Notes under the pieces: generated by a model
Seen by the model: the letters and a program-made list of their open reading frames with translations, nothing else
The model's database searches: none
Told to the model about the DNA's origin: nothing
Assembly (NCBI RefSeq): GCF_014467055.1
Contig: NZ_CP060696.1
Coordinates: forward strand, 2,232,001 to 2,296,000
Origin: Caproicibacterium amylolyticum
GTDB taxonomy: Bacteria > Bacillota > Clostridia > Oscillospirales > Acutalibacteraceae
Reading direction: 5' to 3'
Length of the DNA: 64,000 nt
Shown: piece after piece, positions 41,792 through 50,986 of the stretch
How positions within the stretch are numbered: position 1 is the first letter of the stretch
How the letters are laid out: every line of letters begins with the position of its first letter
Translations under genes and position numbers: made by a program

Positions 41792-43024
41792 TTAGAATGC
41801 CCAGCCACCATCGCGGAAAAGCGGAACTTCCTCGCCATTTGCAGTAACGCCGGTAATGGAAAGGTCCGGGGTGCCAAGCATAAAGTCAACGTGAGCACTG
41901 GAATCATTAATGCCTGCTTCCAGCAGCTGCTCTGTTGTCATCTCCAAACCGCCCTTTACGCACTCTGGGAAACCCATGCCAATGGCAAAGTGGCAGGCTG
42001 CATTCTCATCAAAAAGTGTGTTGTAGAAAAGAACGCTCATTTCAGAAATCGGTGACTGCTTCGGAATCAGCGCGCACTCACCCAACATTTTAGAACCGTC
42101 ATCTGTTGCAATGATTTCCTTCAGCGTATCCTCACCCTTTGCGGCGGAGCAGGAAACAATGCGGCCGTCTTTGTAGGTTAGGCTGAAATCGTCAATCAGC
42201 ACACCCTGAAAACTCAGCGGCAGCGCACTGTGTACAGTACCGTTGGTGCGGGTGCGGTCCGGTGTGCAGAAGATTTCTTCTGTCGGCATATTCGGAAAGA
42301 AATAAACACCATCCACAGTTTCAGAGCCGCCACCCTGCCAAATGTGATTCTTCGGCATACCAAGCGTGATGTCTGTTCCAATGCTGTTGCGATACACCAA
42401 CTTGTCAAACTGCTTTTCGTTCAAGTACGCACGGCGCTGTTCAAAGCTCCTGCGGTGCGCGCCCCATGCGGCAACCGGGTCAGGCGTATCCACACGCACT
42501 GCGTGAAAAATAGCTTCCCACAGCTTGCTGACAGCTTCTTCCTCAGTGCAATCCGGAAACACGCGCTTTGCCCAAGCCGGTGAAGCGGCGCCAACAATGC
42601 ACCATACATTGTGGCCAAAATTCATACCGTCAAAGAACGGCTTGCAGGCTGCATGTGAAGCTTTGGAAGTCGCCAGCAGCTTCTTTGGGTCTACTCCCGC
42701 CATTGCCTGCGGGTCATCACTCATAATGGAAAGGATAATGCCGCCGCGTTTAGCTATACCGTTTTCCAGCACTGCCCGCCACTCCGGAAAGTTGGTAAAG
42801 CACTCCATCGGCGAATTCTCGTAATGCAGGCGGGTCACGCATTCATCCGACCATGCAACAACAACATCCTTTGCACCCTCACTGTAAGCTTCCTCCACCA
42901 CCAGACGGACCAGGGGCGCCGCCTCCAAACCGGCGGAAATCAGCATTTCCTGACCTTTTTTCAGGTTACAGCCAGCTTTCACAATCAAGTGCGCGTATTT
43001 CTTTAAATTTTCCCGTAAATCCAT
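41792..43024 (-). CDS. Aminopeptidase, M29 family
   Basis: Metallo-aminopeptidase of the AmpS/PepS/aminopeptidase T family, 410 residues, cytosolic. Features include the N-terminal KYAHLIVKAGCNLKKGQEMLI, metal-ligand region SEMSVLFYNTLFDENAACHFAIG, and the C-terminal SSAHVDFMLGTPDLSITG. The start ATG follows AAGGAGA. Next to pepC on the same strand, it likely degrades peptides brought in by Opp. Confidence 0.93.
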   Translation of the reverse strand: MDLRENLKKYAHLIVKAGCNLKKGQEMLISAGLEAAPLVRLVVEEAYSEGAKDVVVAWSDECVTRLHYENSPMECFTNFPEWRAVLENGIAKRGGIILSIMSDDPQAMAGVDPKKLLATSKASHAACKPFFDGMNFGHNVWCIVGAASPAWAKRVFPDCTEEEAVSKLWEAIFHAVRVDTPDPVAAWGAHRRSFEQRRAYLNEKQFDKLVYRNSIGTDITLGMPKNHIWQGGGSETVDGVYFFPNMPTEEIFCTPDRTRTNGTVHSALPLSFQGVLIDDFSLTYKDGRIVSCSAAKGEDTLKEIIATDDGSKMLGECALIPKQSPISEMSVLFYNTLFDENAACHFAIGMGFPECVKGGLEMTTEQLLEAGINDSSAHVDFMLGTPDLSITGVTANGEEVPLFRDGGWAF

Positions 43025-43062
43025 TGTTTTCTCCTTATAAAAGAAAAAGTTTGTTTTCCTGT

Positions 43063-43097
43063 CCTTACACAAAACGTCTCACCCGCCTTTTCAAAGG
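43063..43097 (-). repeat. Dispersed repeat, copy 3 (short block)
   Basis: The reverse complement (CCTTTGAAAAGGCGGG... to TGTAAGG) matches 10764-10798 at 30 of 35 positions. It sits between pepC and the M29 gene. Confidence 0.6.
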
Positions 43098-43130
43098 AAG
43101 CGAGATTTGGGGCAAAACTTCAAGGACGTT

Positions 43131-44468
43131 TTAGTCCGCGAGTGTTCCCATCGGGTCCCACGGATTCAGGTGCTGCGGTGTGGTATCCAGTGCTTTCAGC
43201 TGCTGGGCAGACAGATACTTTTTATTGATGACTGCCTGATACACAAAGGTGTCGAACCATGCGGCACCCATCTGGTAATATCCTTTGTCGCCGTGTTTAT
43301 CGCTCCAGCTGTTCTCAATCTTCCACTTGGTAGGCTTGTCGGCCTCATCCAGATTCACGCCGGTAATGACCATTGCGTGGTTCATGGCGCTCTCGCGGTA
43401 ATCCAGACGTTCTGCCTTGGTCATGGAGAAGTCCATGCCGAAGGTACCCTCGAAATCAAATGCTTCCGTGTGCCAAAGCCCTCTTTCGCGCTCATTGCGG
43501 TGACCAACGTCACTGCCGAACCAAACCAATTCGCCGTCCTTCAGCTGGCTGACAATCAGTTCTTTCATTTCATCCATCGGCAGGTTTAAGTAATGTACCG
43601 GACTGCCGTCCGCCACATTTCCAAGATAATCCACTGTATATGTACGGTAAAACGGTTTATCCTCCGTGGGCGAATTAATGATGCTGACATAATCGTTGCG
43701 CAGATCCAGCCCGACATACTCGCGGAAGAACTCCTTTGGAGTCAAACCGCGCACCATGTGATATTTTTTATCTTTATCCACATACTCAAAGTCAAACTGT
43801 TTCGGCGGCTCGCCAAAGCACATGCAGAGGAAGCGGTACAGTTCCGCGAGCATTTCCTTTTTCATTGCCTGCGGGTCTTTTCCGTCCTTAGCGGCGGCGC
43901 GCAGCTTTGCCGCGTACTGGCGCAGCTTTGTGTTCAGCAGATGGTTCATATCTGCGGTATTGCTGCTCTGGTAGGTTTCCTCCATTACCGCTTTCGGCAC
44001 AACGCCGTACTTTTCAACGACATTCACCAGCATATCCCACTGGCCGCCGTCTGCAATGCCGGAAGAGAGAATGAAGGACAGCATGCGGTCATCTGTCGGT
44101 CGGTCTGCAAGGTCAATGGCGCTTTCCAGAAAATAATTTGCTTTTTCAAATTTGTCCCAAAAAGCAACGTAATTCTGCGACAGCTCAAATTTCTCCAGTT
44201 TGCACTTTTTAGCAACCTGCTCACGCAGCACATTCAGCGCCGAAAAAATCCAGCAGCGTCCGCTGTGCATCTGGTCTGTAACCTCCAGTGTGGGCAGATC
44301 AATGGAAAACTGAAACTGTGTGTCGCGCAGCGCAGTGCTGTTGAAGGATACATCTTTTACGCTGTTTTTATACAGCGCATTGGTCATAGCATGGCACAGC
44401 GCGCTGTTCTCGTAAGATTTCCGGAATACTTCCGTGTCATTTGCTGAAATTCCCTGAAATACGTTCAT
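43131..44468 (-). CDS. pepC: Aminopeptidase C (bleomycin hydrolase family, C1B)
   Basis: Cysteine aminopeptidase forming a self-compartmentalised hexamer in the cytosol; 445 residues. The catalytic triad is visible: Cys72 in SGRCWIFSALN, His in NHAMVITGV, and Asn in KIENSWSDKHG. The start ATG follows AAAGGAA. It is upstream of the M29 aminopeptidase gene on the same strand with a repeat-bearing gap of about 107 nt. Confidence 0.96.
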   Translation of the reverse strand: MNVFQGISANDTEVFRKSYENSALCHAMTNALYKNSVKDVSFNSTALRDTQFQFSIDLPTLEVTDQMHSGRCWIFSALNVLREQVAKKCKLEKFELSQNYVAFWDKFEKANYFLESAIDLADRPTDDRMLSFILSSGIADGGQWDMLVNVVEKYGVVPKAVMEETYQSSNTADMNHLLNTKLRQYAAKLRAAAKDGKDPQAMKKEMLAELYRFLCMCFGEPPKQFDFEYVDKDKKYHMVRGLTPKEFFREYVGLDLRNDYVSIINSPTEDKPFYRTYTVDYLGNVADGSPVHYLNLPMDEMKELIVSQLKDGELVWFGSDVGHRNERERGLWHTEAFDFEGTFGMDFSMTKAERLDYRESAMNHAMVITGVNLDEADKPTKWKIENSWSDKHGDKGYYQMGAAWFDTFVYQAVINKKYLSAQQLKALDTTPQHLNPWDPMGTLAD

Positions 44469-44613
44469 AAGTAGTAATTCCTTTCTGCAGTCTATGTCAG
44501 GCCCGCCCTACAGCGGGTAAGCAGGTGGTAACTCAACTGCATTCAGTATAGCACAGGGATTTTGCATTTGCAATTCTCCCGTGCCGCTGTTACAATGATT
44601 TGTTAGAAGGGAT

Positions 44614-44937
44614 GTGAGCGGGGTGCCAGAGGTGTTAAAGGCATTTGTATATATCCTGCGTTGTGCGGACGGTACCCTTTACACTGGCTGGACAAATGAC
44701 TTGGCCGCACGGCTGCGCACCCATCAAGCCGGCAAAGGTGCAAAATATACCCGCGCCCGCCGACCGGTCACACTGGTGTACTATGAAGTCCTGCCCGAAA
44801 AGTGTGCCGCACTCCGGCGTGAGGCTGCAATCAAACGCCTTTCACGTGCTGCAAAACTGCATCTGATTGCCAACGCACAATGTACAAACGCGCCAAAAGT
44901 CTCCGACTCTGCCGCAGAGAATTGTGGATTGCGTTAA
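44614..44937 (+). CDS. GIY-YIG nuclease-domain protein (YhbQ/YazA-like)
   Basis: Small predicted endonuclease, up to 107 residues. The domain begins [25 protein letters not shown] (the GIY-YIG pair here is VYI and YTG), with Arg in [14 protein letters not shown] and a conserved Glu/Lys helix [13 protein letters not shown]. Start is uncertain: GTG at 44614 or GTG at 44623, the latter better spaced from AGAAGGG. Members of this family may act in DNA repair, but the role here is unproven. Confidence 0.85.
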   Translation: MSGVPEVLKAFVYILRCADGTLYTGWTNDLAARLRTHQAGKGAKYTRARRPVTLVYYEVLPEKCAALRREAAIKRLSRAAKLHLIANAQCTNAPKVSDSAAENCGLR

Positions 44938-44972
44938 TTTTTTTTGTAAATCTCAAAAAATTCTAAAAACAC

Positions 44973-45053
44973 TTGCTTTTTTGACTTTCTCGTTACATAA
45001 TAGAAGTGCAACGCAACGGTGCGCGTCCTTTTTAGGATGCGCACCGTTTTTTG
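44973..45053 (+). ncRNA. Promoter directly followed by a terminator: possible short RNA or leader
   Basis: TTGCTT, 17 nt, CATAAT (44996-45001) would start transcription near 45008. The hairpin AACGGTGCGC...GCGCACCGTT with TTTTTT begins at 45015 and ends near 45053. The product would be about 45 nt. Alternatively the hairpin is simply the terminator of the GIY-YIG gene. A sister promoter with the same -10 context lies at 45159. No gene is seen in the rest of 44938-45242. Confidence 0.35.
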
Positions 45054-45158
45054 TTAAGTTTCCCCCTGTGTTTTTCCAAACATACACTTTGCCAGTCGGC
45101 CTTGCTGCCAATGGACTTATGAAAGTTAAGTAATTCCAGAAAAAAGTTAATTTTCTGC

Positions 45159-45187
45159 TTGCAATCATGTGATTTTCATTACATAAT
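45159..45187 (+). promoter_or_regulatory. Promoter of the Lrp/AsnC-type gene
   Basis: TTGCAA, 17 nt, CATAAT, with TTACATAAT shared with the upstream promoter at 44973-45001. The start would be about 45 nt before the gene. Confidence 0.6.
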
Positions 45188-45242
45188 TAAGAAGTAGAAA
45201 TACACAAAACAAAAATCCATTCAAAAAGCAATAAAAAGTGAG

Positions 45243-45704
45243 ATGATTTTCTTGGATAAAATTGATGCAACACTTTTGGAGACCCTACAGGAAGACGCAC
45301 GTGTACCCATTAAGACACTGACTAAAAAAGTTTTCCTTTCCGCACCGGCCATTTCTGCCCGCATTGAAAAACTGGAAAAGCAGGGTGTGATTAAAAACTA
45401 TCAGGCTGTACTGGACCCCATCAAGCTTGGCTATCACATTAAGGCATACATAAACCTGCAGATGACTCCCAATCAAAAGACAGAGTTCTACCCGTTTATC
45501 CGCCAGTGCCGCAATGTATTGGAGTGCGACTGCGTGACCGGCGACTACTCCATGCTGATTAAGGTTGCATACCCCAGTACTGCCGAACTGGACACATTCA
45601 TCGGTCAGCTGCAGCACTTTGGTGCAACCTCCACACAGATTGTCTTTTCCACGCCAGTAGAGTCCCGCGGTGTGCAGGTCAGTACCGAGCTTGCTGGCAG
45701 CTGA
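45243..45704 (+). CDS. Lrp/AsnC-family transcriptional regulator
   Basis: Amino-acid-responsive DNA-binding protein, 153 residues. The N-terminal HTH reads DATLLETLQEDARVPIKTLTKKVFLSAPAISARIEKLEKQGVI. The C-terminal RAM ligand domain has CRNVLECDCVTGDYSMLIKV, where the GDYS turn binds effectors in homologues. Ribosome site is weak (GTGAG); a TTG 9 nt later is the alternative start. It is alone between terminators, so its target is unknown. Confidence 0.92.
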   Translation: MIFLDKIDATLLETLQEDARVPIKTLTKKVFLSAPAISARIEKLEKQGVIKNYQAVLDPIKLGYHIKAYINLQMTPNQKTEFYPFIRQCRNVLECDCVTGDYSMLIKVAYPSTAELDTFIGQLQHFGATSTQIVFSTPVESRGVQVSTELAGS

Positions 45705-45724
45705 AACGACAAATATTCTAGACA

Positions 45725-45758
45725 AAAACGGCTGGTTTCCGCGGAAACCAGCCGTTTT
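45725..45758. terminator. Bidirectional terminator after the Lrp-type gene
   Basis: AAAACGGCTGGTTTCC-GC-GGAAACCAGCCGTTTT, perfect stem with a very short loop; usable for both convergent genes. Confidence 0.9.
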
Positions 45759-45761
45759 ATT

Positions 45762-46217
45762 TTACAATTCTTTTTGCATGCAGACAGAGGTGTTTACACC
45801 TGCATACTGGCCATAATTGGGTATCTGATGCCAACCGCAACTTTCGTACAGCTTTTGTGCAGCAGTAAGCGGTTTTCCGGTTTCCAGCAGCAGTGTGCTG
45901 CAGCCGATTTCTGCCGCAGTCTGTTCCAACTCGCACAGCACTTTGCGTGCAAGTCCCCGCCGGCGGTATTGCGGACAGACAAAAACACGTTTGATTTCTG
46001 CTGCCCCCGGTGCGTATTGTTTCACCGCACCACAGGCCGCCGCACAGCCATCCACCAAAATCAGCACTGCATGGTGAATCGCCTGCAGTGTATTGTAAGC
46101 ATTATACTGTGTCTGCTGCTTTTCCTTTCCGATTTTCTCGTCCAGAAATTCGTCCAACTGACGGCAAAGTGCTGCAAAACGTTCGTCACTGCCGTCTGTG
46201 TGTATGACTGTTTCCAT
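45762..46217 (-). CDS. GNAT-family N-acetyltransferase
   Basis: Predicted acetyltransferase, 151 residues, a complete single GNAT domain. The acetyl-CoA loop is VFVCPQYRRRGLARKVL and LYESCGWHQIPNYGQYAG is the C-terminal strand/helix. The Asp/Glu-rich N-terminus (TDGSDERFAALCRQLDEFLDEKIG) resembles the YjcF/ElaA-type branch. Start ATG (METVIH) follows AAAGGAAT. Substrate unknown. Confidence 0.88.
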   Translation of the reverse strand: METVIHTDGSDERFAALCRQLDEFLDEKIGKEKQQTQYNAYNTLQAIHHAVLILVDGCAAACGAVKQYAPGAAEIKRVFVCPQYRRRGLARKVLCELEQTAAEIGCSTLLLETGKPLTAAQKLYESCGWHQIPNYGQYAGVNTSVCMQKEL

Positions 46218-46234
46218 TTTCTCGATTCCTTTCA

Positions 46235-46279
46235 AAAAGGAAAGCCCAACGGCTGCGTGCAACCATTAGGCTTTCTTTT
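46235..46279 (-). terminator. Terminator of the FAD enzyme gene
   Basis: On the minus strand GAAAGCC...GGCTTTC followed by CTTTTTG, between the FAD oxidoreductase stop and the GNAT start. Confidence 0.75.
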
Positions 46280-46288
46280 GTTGCTTCG

Positions 46289-47788
46289 TTAATCCCAAAG
46301 AATCCTTTCGTCGTGACAGAGCCGCTGCACCGCAAACTTCCCCTGCACAAGTGCTGTATGCATTCCGGCAGTATCCCCCAGCCACTGACCAGCAAGGAGC
46401 ATATGGGAAAGTCCGGGCAGACGTCCGGTCAGCTGCGCCGGCCGCGACTGTGCTGTTGGGACAAAAGCCACGCAGCTGCCGTGAAACGCATTCAGCCGGT
46501 CGGCATAGGTCATGGGCGTGTGGCAGCGCAGATACTTCAACTGTCCTTTCATTTCCGGAAAGCGCTTCTCCAGTGCCAGCTGCACCGCTGAAGCCAGCCG
46601 GTCAATTTCCACTTGGTAAGCGCCGTGCTGTACAGAAAGCGACTCCCAATACTTAAACGCCCGCTTTCCCGGCATCGGCACATCCGCGCAAAGCTCTGCT
46701 CTGCCTTTCTGCACAAACAGCGGGTCATCGCTGAACTGCGTAACTGTCAGGCGGCTCTGCCCCTCTCCCGCGGCAGGAATTACATCCGTTGCAAAAGAAA
46801 GTGTCCGCGCCAGCGGCAGGCTGTCCGCAGGGGCCGAAAAGAACAGCCGCACCAGTGAAAATGTGGGGTAAGCTTCCGGCGCCGCAAATCGCAGCTGAAG
46901 CTTTTTCTCCATTGCATAACGGTCCTGCAGCAGTTTCCGGCAGGTATACGCCGGGTCGCAGGCAGAAATGACCCAGTGTGTCAGCAGCCGTTCACCGCTT
47001 TCCAAAATAACTCCGCGTGCCGCGCCATTTGCCGCAATGATTTCCTTTACCGGTGCGTTTACCTGCAGTTCACCGTCATTTTTTAGATACATATCCGTCA
47101 TGCGTTTGATAATTCGGCGGGAACCGCCGACTGGTACCGCAATGTCACCGGAGATAAACTTTGCATAGCACAGCACCAAATATGCCAGCGTACTGCCCGG
47201 CGGCAGTACCTGCCGAAAGGCACAGCGCAGCGCCGGATGATGAAATTTCTGCGCAAAATCAACAAGCGGCACATTGTGAAGCCTTGCAAGCAGCTTATTG
47301 ACCTCACCATTTGCAGAATTGACCCGCAGTGCTTCCAGAGGACTCATCAAATCCACAGGCTTTTGTGTCTGCAGAACATGTCCCTGTGCTTTTAAAACGA
47401 ACGCACGGAACTGCTGCAGCAAACGGCTGTCCTCCGGGCTGATTTTTTCGGCGTTGCTGCAAAAGGTATCCAGATCCTCACAAAACGAAATGGTCTCGCC
47501 GGAGTCCTCCACTGTAAAAAAGCTGTCCGGATTCACGAACATGGTGTCCCGCAGGGCATCTACTTCGTTCCAGCAGTCGTAGAGCGGTGTTCCCTCCTGC
47601 GTACCGGCAAGGAAACGCATACTGCCTTCGATTGGCAAGCCATCCTGTGTCCAGCCCATACAGGCACCGCCGGGCACACTGCTTTTTTCATAAATCGTCG
47701 TACGAAAGCCATGCAACTGCGCATAAATGCCAGCGGCAAGCCCCGCAACACCGGCGCCAATAATTGCAATTTTTTTCTGTCCATTCAC
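46289..47788 (-). CDS. FAD-dependent oxidoreductase, phytoene desaturase-like
   Basis: Flavoprotein of the amine oxidase/phytoene desaturase superfamily, 499 residues. The dinucleotide-binding motif is IAIIGAGVAGLAAGIYAQLHGFRTTIYEK with the PGG following. The C-terminal FAD block is LLAGQWLGDTAGMHTALVQGKFAVQ. No carotenoid genes are nearby, so a desaturase role is not supported; in Clostridia such proteins are often of unknown substrate. The aldo/keto reductase lies 45 nt upstream on the same strand. Confidence 0.85.
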   Translation of the reverse strand: MNGQKKIAIIGAGVAGLAAGIYAQLHGFRTTIYEKSSVPGGACMGWTQDGLPIEGSMRFLAGTQEGTPLYDCWNEVDALRDTMFVNPDSFFTVEDSGETISFCEDLDTFCSNAEKISPEDSRLLQQFRAFVLKAQGHVLQTQKPVDLMSPLEALRVNSANGEVNKLLARLHNVPLVDFAQKFHHPALRCAFRQVLPPGSTLAYLVLCYAKFISGDIAVPVGGSRRIIKRMTDMYLKNDGELQVNAPVKEIIAANGAARGVILESGERLLTHWVISACDPAYTCRKLLQDRYAMEKKLQLRFAAPEAYPTFSLVRLFFSAPADSLPLARTLSFATDVIPAAGEGQSRLTVTQFSDDPLFVQKGRAELCADVPMPGKRAFKYWESLSVQHGAYQVEIDRLASAVQLALEKRFPEMKGQLKYLRCHTPMTYADRLNAFHGSCVAFVPTAQSRPAQLTGRLPGLSHMLLAGQWLGDTAGMHTALVQGKFAVQRLCHDERILWD

Positions 47789-47833
47789 CGAAAGACCCCC
47801 TCTCTCCGCGGTTTCACCCCAGCCATTTCAAAT

Positions 47834-48970
47834 TTATTCGGAAAGAATCTTTTCCACTTTTTCACGTATCTCTTTCATTTTTTCCGGAATCGAGATGTGC
47901 TGCGGGCAGTGCTGTGCGCATCTGCCGCAGGCCACGCAGGAGGATGCCTGCTGCTTTTCCTCCAGTGCCTGATAAGCTTTCAGGAATTCTCCCTCTCTGC
48001 CGGAAACGGAGAATTCATTGTAAATTTTAAAGACAGCGGGAATGTCCACACCTGACGGACAGTCCATGCAGTAGCGGCAGCCGGTACAGGGAATGGTAAG
48101 ATATTTTTTATAGATATCACCCGCGCTTTGCAGGGTTTTCAGTTCCTCCTGCGAAAGCGGCTGGAAGTTTACAAATGTGCTCACATTGTCCACAACCTGC
48201 TCATCGCTGCTCATACCGCTGAGTACGGTCATAACCCCCGGCTGGGAAGCTGCGAAACGCACCGCCCAAGAAGCAAGGCTTGCCTGTGGGTCCGCGGCTT
48301 TCAGCACATCCGCCGCCTGTGGGCAGAGCTTCGCCAAAGCGCCGCCGCGCACCGGTTCCATCACGACCACCGGAATGCCGTTCTTTGCCAGCAGGTCATA
48401 CTGCCCCTTGGCGTCCTGCGCCTGCCAGTCGATGTAATTTAGCTGAATCTGCGCAAAGTCCCAGTCATTCAGCTTCAAAATTTCCGCCAGAACCTCTGGA
48501 GAATCATGGAACGAAAAGCCGAGGCGGCGAATCTTTCCTTCCGCCTTTTTCTGCTTTAGGTACTCAATGACGTGGAATTTTTTAAACTTCTCTACGATAT
48601 TGCGGTCCAAACCGTGGCAGAGATAAAAATCAAAATAGTCCACACCGCAGCGCTTAAACTGATTCTGAAAAATCTCCTCTACCTGTGACTCCTGTGTTAC
48701 CTGCCACAGAGGCATTTTATCAGCAAGGAAGTAGCTTTCACGCGGGTACTTGCTCAGCGCGTGGCCGATAAATGCTTCGGAAAGGCCGTCATGGTACATA
48801 TACGCCGTATCAAAATAATTGACGCCGTTGGCATAAGCGTAGTCAATCAACTTCTGCCCCATATCGTAGTCAATATCCTGTTTGTCCTCCTGCAGGCGCG
48901 GCAGGCGCATACATCCAAAGCCGAGCAGGGAGGGTTTGGCATCTGTTCCGCGGTATCCTCTTGAAATCAT
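47834..48970 (-). CDS. Aldo/keto reductase with C-terminal ferredoxin domain
   Basis: Two-part oxidoreductase, 378 residues. The AKR barrel (about 1-275) has GFGCMRLPRL, FDTAYMYHDGLSE, and a catalytic Lys in FLADKMPLW. The C-terminus holds two cysteine clusters, CTGCRYCMDCPSG and CVACGRCAQHCPQ, for 4Fe-4S centres, so electrons may come from ferredoxin. The ATG at 48970 is preferred, since the AGAGGA site is 7 nt away and the ATG at 48976 is too close. Probable co-transcription with the FAD enzyme. Confidence 0.9.
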   Translation of the reverse strand: MISRGYRGTDAKPSLLGFGCMRLPRLQEDKQDIDYDMGQKLIDYAYANGVNYFDTAYMYHDGLSEAFIGHALSKYPRESYFLADKMPLWQVTQESQVEEIFQNQFKRCGVDYFDFYLCHGLDRNIVEKFKKFHVIEYLKQKKAEGKIRRLGFSFHDSPEVLAEILKLNDWDFAQIQLNYIDWQAQDAKGQYDLLAKNGIPVVVMEPVRGGALAKLCPQAADVLKAADPQASLASWAVRFAASQPGVMTVLSGMSSDEQVVDNVSTFVNFQPLSQEELKTLQSAGDIYKKYLTIPCTGCRYCMDCPSGVDIPAVFKIYNEFSVSGREGEFLKAYQALEEKQQASSCVACGRCAQHCPQHISIPEKMKEIREKVEKILSE

Positions 48971-49083
48971 TTTCATTCCTCTTTCCTTGTAATTTGTGCT
49001 TTATCTTTAAAGTTAGCTACTTGCAGGGCAGGCAGTCTGTAATCGTATTGTATCGCGCGGCGCTTTTTTTTGCAAGCCACGAT

Positions 49084-49111
49084 TTGCTTTTTGGCTGCAC
49101 CGCATTATAAT
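49084..49111 (+). promoter_or_regulatory. Promoter of gluQ-corA
   Basis: TTGCTT, 16 nt, TATAAT, about 40 nt before the gluQ start. Confidence 0.65.
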
Positions 49112-49151
49112 AGAAGTGTTCTGCTCAATTGATTGAATCGGAGGGGTAAAG

Positions 49152-50126
49152 ATGCCGGACTGTGTCCGCGGGCGCTTTGCACCGACTCCCAGCGGCCGCA
49201 TGCACCCCGGTAATGTGCTGTGTGCACTGCTGGCGTGGCTTTCCGCACGTTCACAAGGTGGACGCATTGTGCTGCGCATAGAAGACCTCGACCCGCTGCG
49301 CTGCCCGCGTGGAAACGCAGATTTACTGGAACGTGACCTTGCATGGCTGGGGCTGGACTGGGACGAAGGCGGCAGCCGCGGCGGCGCACACGCGCCTTAT
49401 TACCAAAGCGAATGTACACCGATTTATGGAACCGCACTGGAGATATTGCAGAAACAAGGACTGATTTATCCCTGCTTCTGCAGCCGGTCGCAGCTGCACG
49501 CTGCCAGTGCCCCGCACCTTTCTGACAGTCAGGTGATATATGACGGCCGCTGCCGCAGGCTCACTGCAGACCAGGTGCAGCAGCTTTCCAAAACACATCG
49601 TCCCGCCCTGCGCCTGTGTGTACCGAATGAAACCATTTCTTTTACAGACAGCTGTCAGGGCAATTACTCTGAAAATCTTGCGAAAGAATGCGGTGATTTT
49701 CTGGTGCGGCGTTCAGACGGTGTTTTTGCCTATCAGCTGGCGGTAGTTGTGGATGACGCACGCATGGGTGTTACGGAAGTAGTACGCGGCCGCGACCTGC
49801 TTTCCTCTGTGCCGCAGCAGTTGTATCTGTACCGTCTGTTGGGATACCGCCCGCCGCAGTACCGCCATATTCCGCTGCTGCTTGCCCCGGACGGCCGCCG
49901 TCTTTCCAAGCGTGACCGCGACCTTGACCTCGGCTCCCTGCGGCAAAGCCTGTCAAATGCCCGGCCTCTGATTGGCGCGTTGGCACATCTTTGCGGACTG
50001 CTGCCACAGCCGGAGCCGGTCACCCCGCAGGAACTGCTGCCGCAGTTTCACTGGGAACTGGTGCGGCGGGAATCGATTTGCGTACCGGAGAAATGGTACA
50101 CAACACCTCCCACAGAATGGCTTTAA
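49152..50126 (+). CDS. gluQ: Glutamyl-Q tRNA(Asp) synthetase-like protein
   Basis: Paralogue of the GluRS catalytic domain without an anticodon-binding domain, 324 residues, which glutamylates queuosine on tRNA-Asp in characterised members. The HIGH-like motif is in RFAPTPSGRMHPGN and the KMSKS-like motif is RLSKRDRD. The zinc ligands CFC...YDGRC typical of GluQ are present. The ribosome site is GGAGGGG. corA follows 17 nt later, so they probably share a transcript, with no obvious functional tie. Confidence 0.93.
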   Translation: MPDCVRGRFAPTPSGRMHPGNVLCALLAWLSARSQGGRIVLRIEDLDPLRCPRGNADLLERDLAWLGLDWDEGGSRGGAHAPYYQSECTPIYGTALEILQKQGLIYPCFCSRSQLHAASAPHLSDSQVIYDGRCRRLTADQVQQLSKTHRPALRLCVPNETISFTDSCQGNYSENLAKECGDFLVRRSDGVFAYQLAVVVDDARMGVTEVVRGRDLLSSVPQQLYLYRLLGYRPPQYRHIPLLLAPDGRRLSKRDRDLDLGSLRQSLSNARPLIGALAHLCGLLPQPEPVTPQELLPQFHWELVRRESICVPEKWYTTPPTEWL

Positions 50127-50143
50127 CGAATTGGAGAATCAAT

Positions 50144-50986
50144 ATGCAGAAAATATTGCTTTACGAACAAGTTTCAGAAATCGAACCATTTGTCAGCAAA
50201 CGCGCCTGTACACTGCTGCACCGCCCCCAACTGGAAAGTTTCATCGGTATTGACAAATTTAATCTGGTTGTGTTCAACTGGTATGACCTGCACAGCCGCA
50301 TGAAAAAAAGTCCGCAGGTCGCCATCTGCTTTGACAGTGACGATATCTTTTTTCTCTGCGAAAATGAAGAAGCGCTCGCCATGGTAAAGAAAATCATCGC
50401 AGAACAGACACAGGAGCAGCCGCTTTCCAATGAAGAACTGCTGTACCACTTTTTCATGCGCCTGCTGCGAAATGATGTAAATTATCTGAATGATTATGAA
50501 ATGCTCATTACAGAAATTGAAGACCGCATGGTAGCCGGTCTGCAAAAAGATTATCTCACAAAAATCATTTCCTATCGAAAGGACCTGCTGCGGCTCAAAC
50601 GGTACTACGAGCAGCTTGGATTTGTTTTTGAGGAACTTACAGCAAATGAAAACAGCCTGCTTTCAGCAAACGGTGTCCAGCTCTGCAACATTCTGAGCCG
50701 CCGCACCGACCGCCTGTTTGCAAGTGCAGTCAATCTGCGGGACTACATAGCACAGGTACTGGACGCCTACCAGTCTCAACTGGATTATCATCAAAACAAC
50801 CTGATGAAAATTTTTACGGTTGTGACCACCATCTTTCTGCCGCTTACCTTGCTGGTAGGCTGGTACGGCATGAATTTTGACATGCCGGAGCTGCACTCTG
50901 CCTACAGCTATCCAATTGTAATTGCCGTTAGTGCCTTCATTGTAGCTGCACTAATTATTGTCTTTAAAAAGAAAAAGTGGATGTAA
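50144..50986 (+). CDS. CorA-family divalent cation transporter
   Basis: Magnesium/cobalt channel-like protein, 280 residues. A long soluble N-terminal domain with helices (about 1-215) is followed by two membrane helices; the pore signature YGMN lies right after the first (LLVGWYGMNFDMPE), and the tail is basic (KKKKW). Shorter than classical CorA (about 316) but complete. The ATG follows TTGGAGA 7 nt upstream; longer in-frame starts fall inside gluQ. Confidence 0.9.
   Translation: MQKILLYEQVSEIEPFVSKRACTLLHRPQLESFIGIDKFNLVVFNWYDLHSRMKKSPQVAICFDSDDIFFLCENEEALAMVKKIIAEQTQEQPLSNEELLYHFFMRLLRNDVNYLNDYEMLITEIEDRMVAGLQKDYLTKIISYRKDLLRLKRYYEQLGFVFEELTANENSLLSANGVQLCNILSRRTDRLFASAVNLRDYIAQVLDAYQSQLDYHQNNLMKIFTVVTTIFLPLTLLVGWYGMNFDMPELHSAYSYPIVIAVSAFIVAALIIVFKKKKWM

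Noticed and set aside
46289..47788. Carotenoid biosynthesis enzyme
   Set aside because: The protein is desaturase-like by fold, but no phytoene synthase or other carotenoid gene is nearby, so only a general FAD oxidoreductase call is made.
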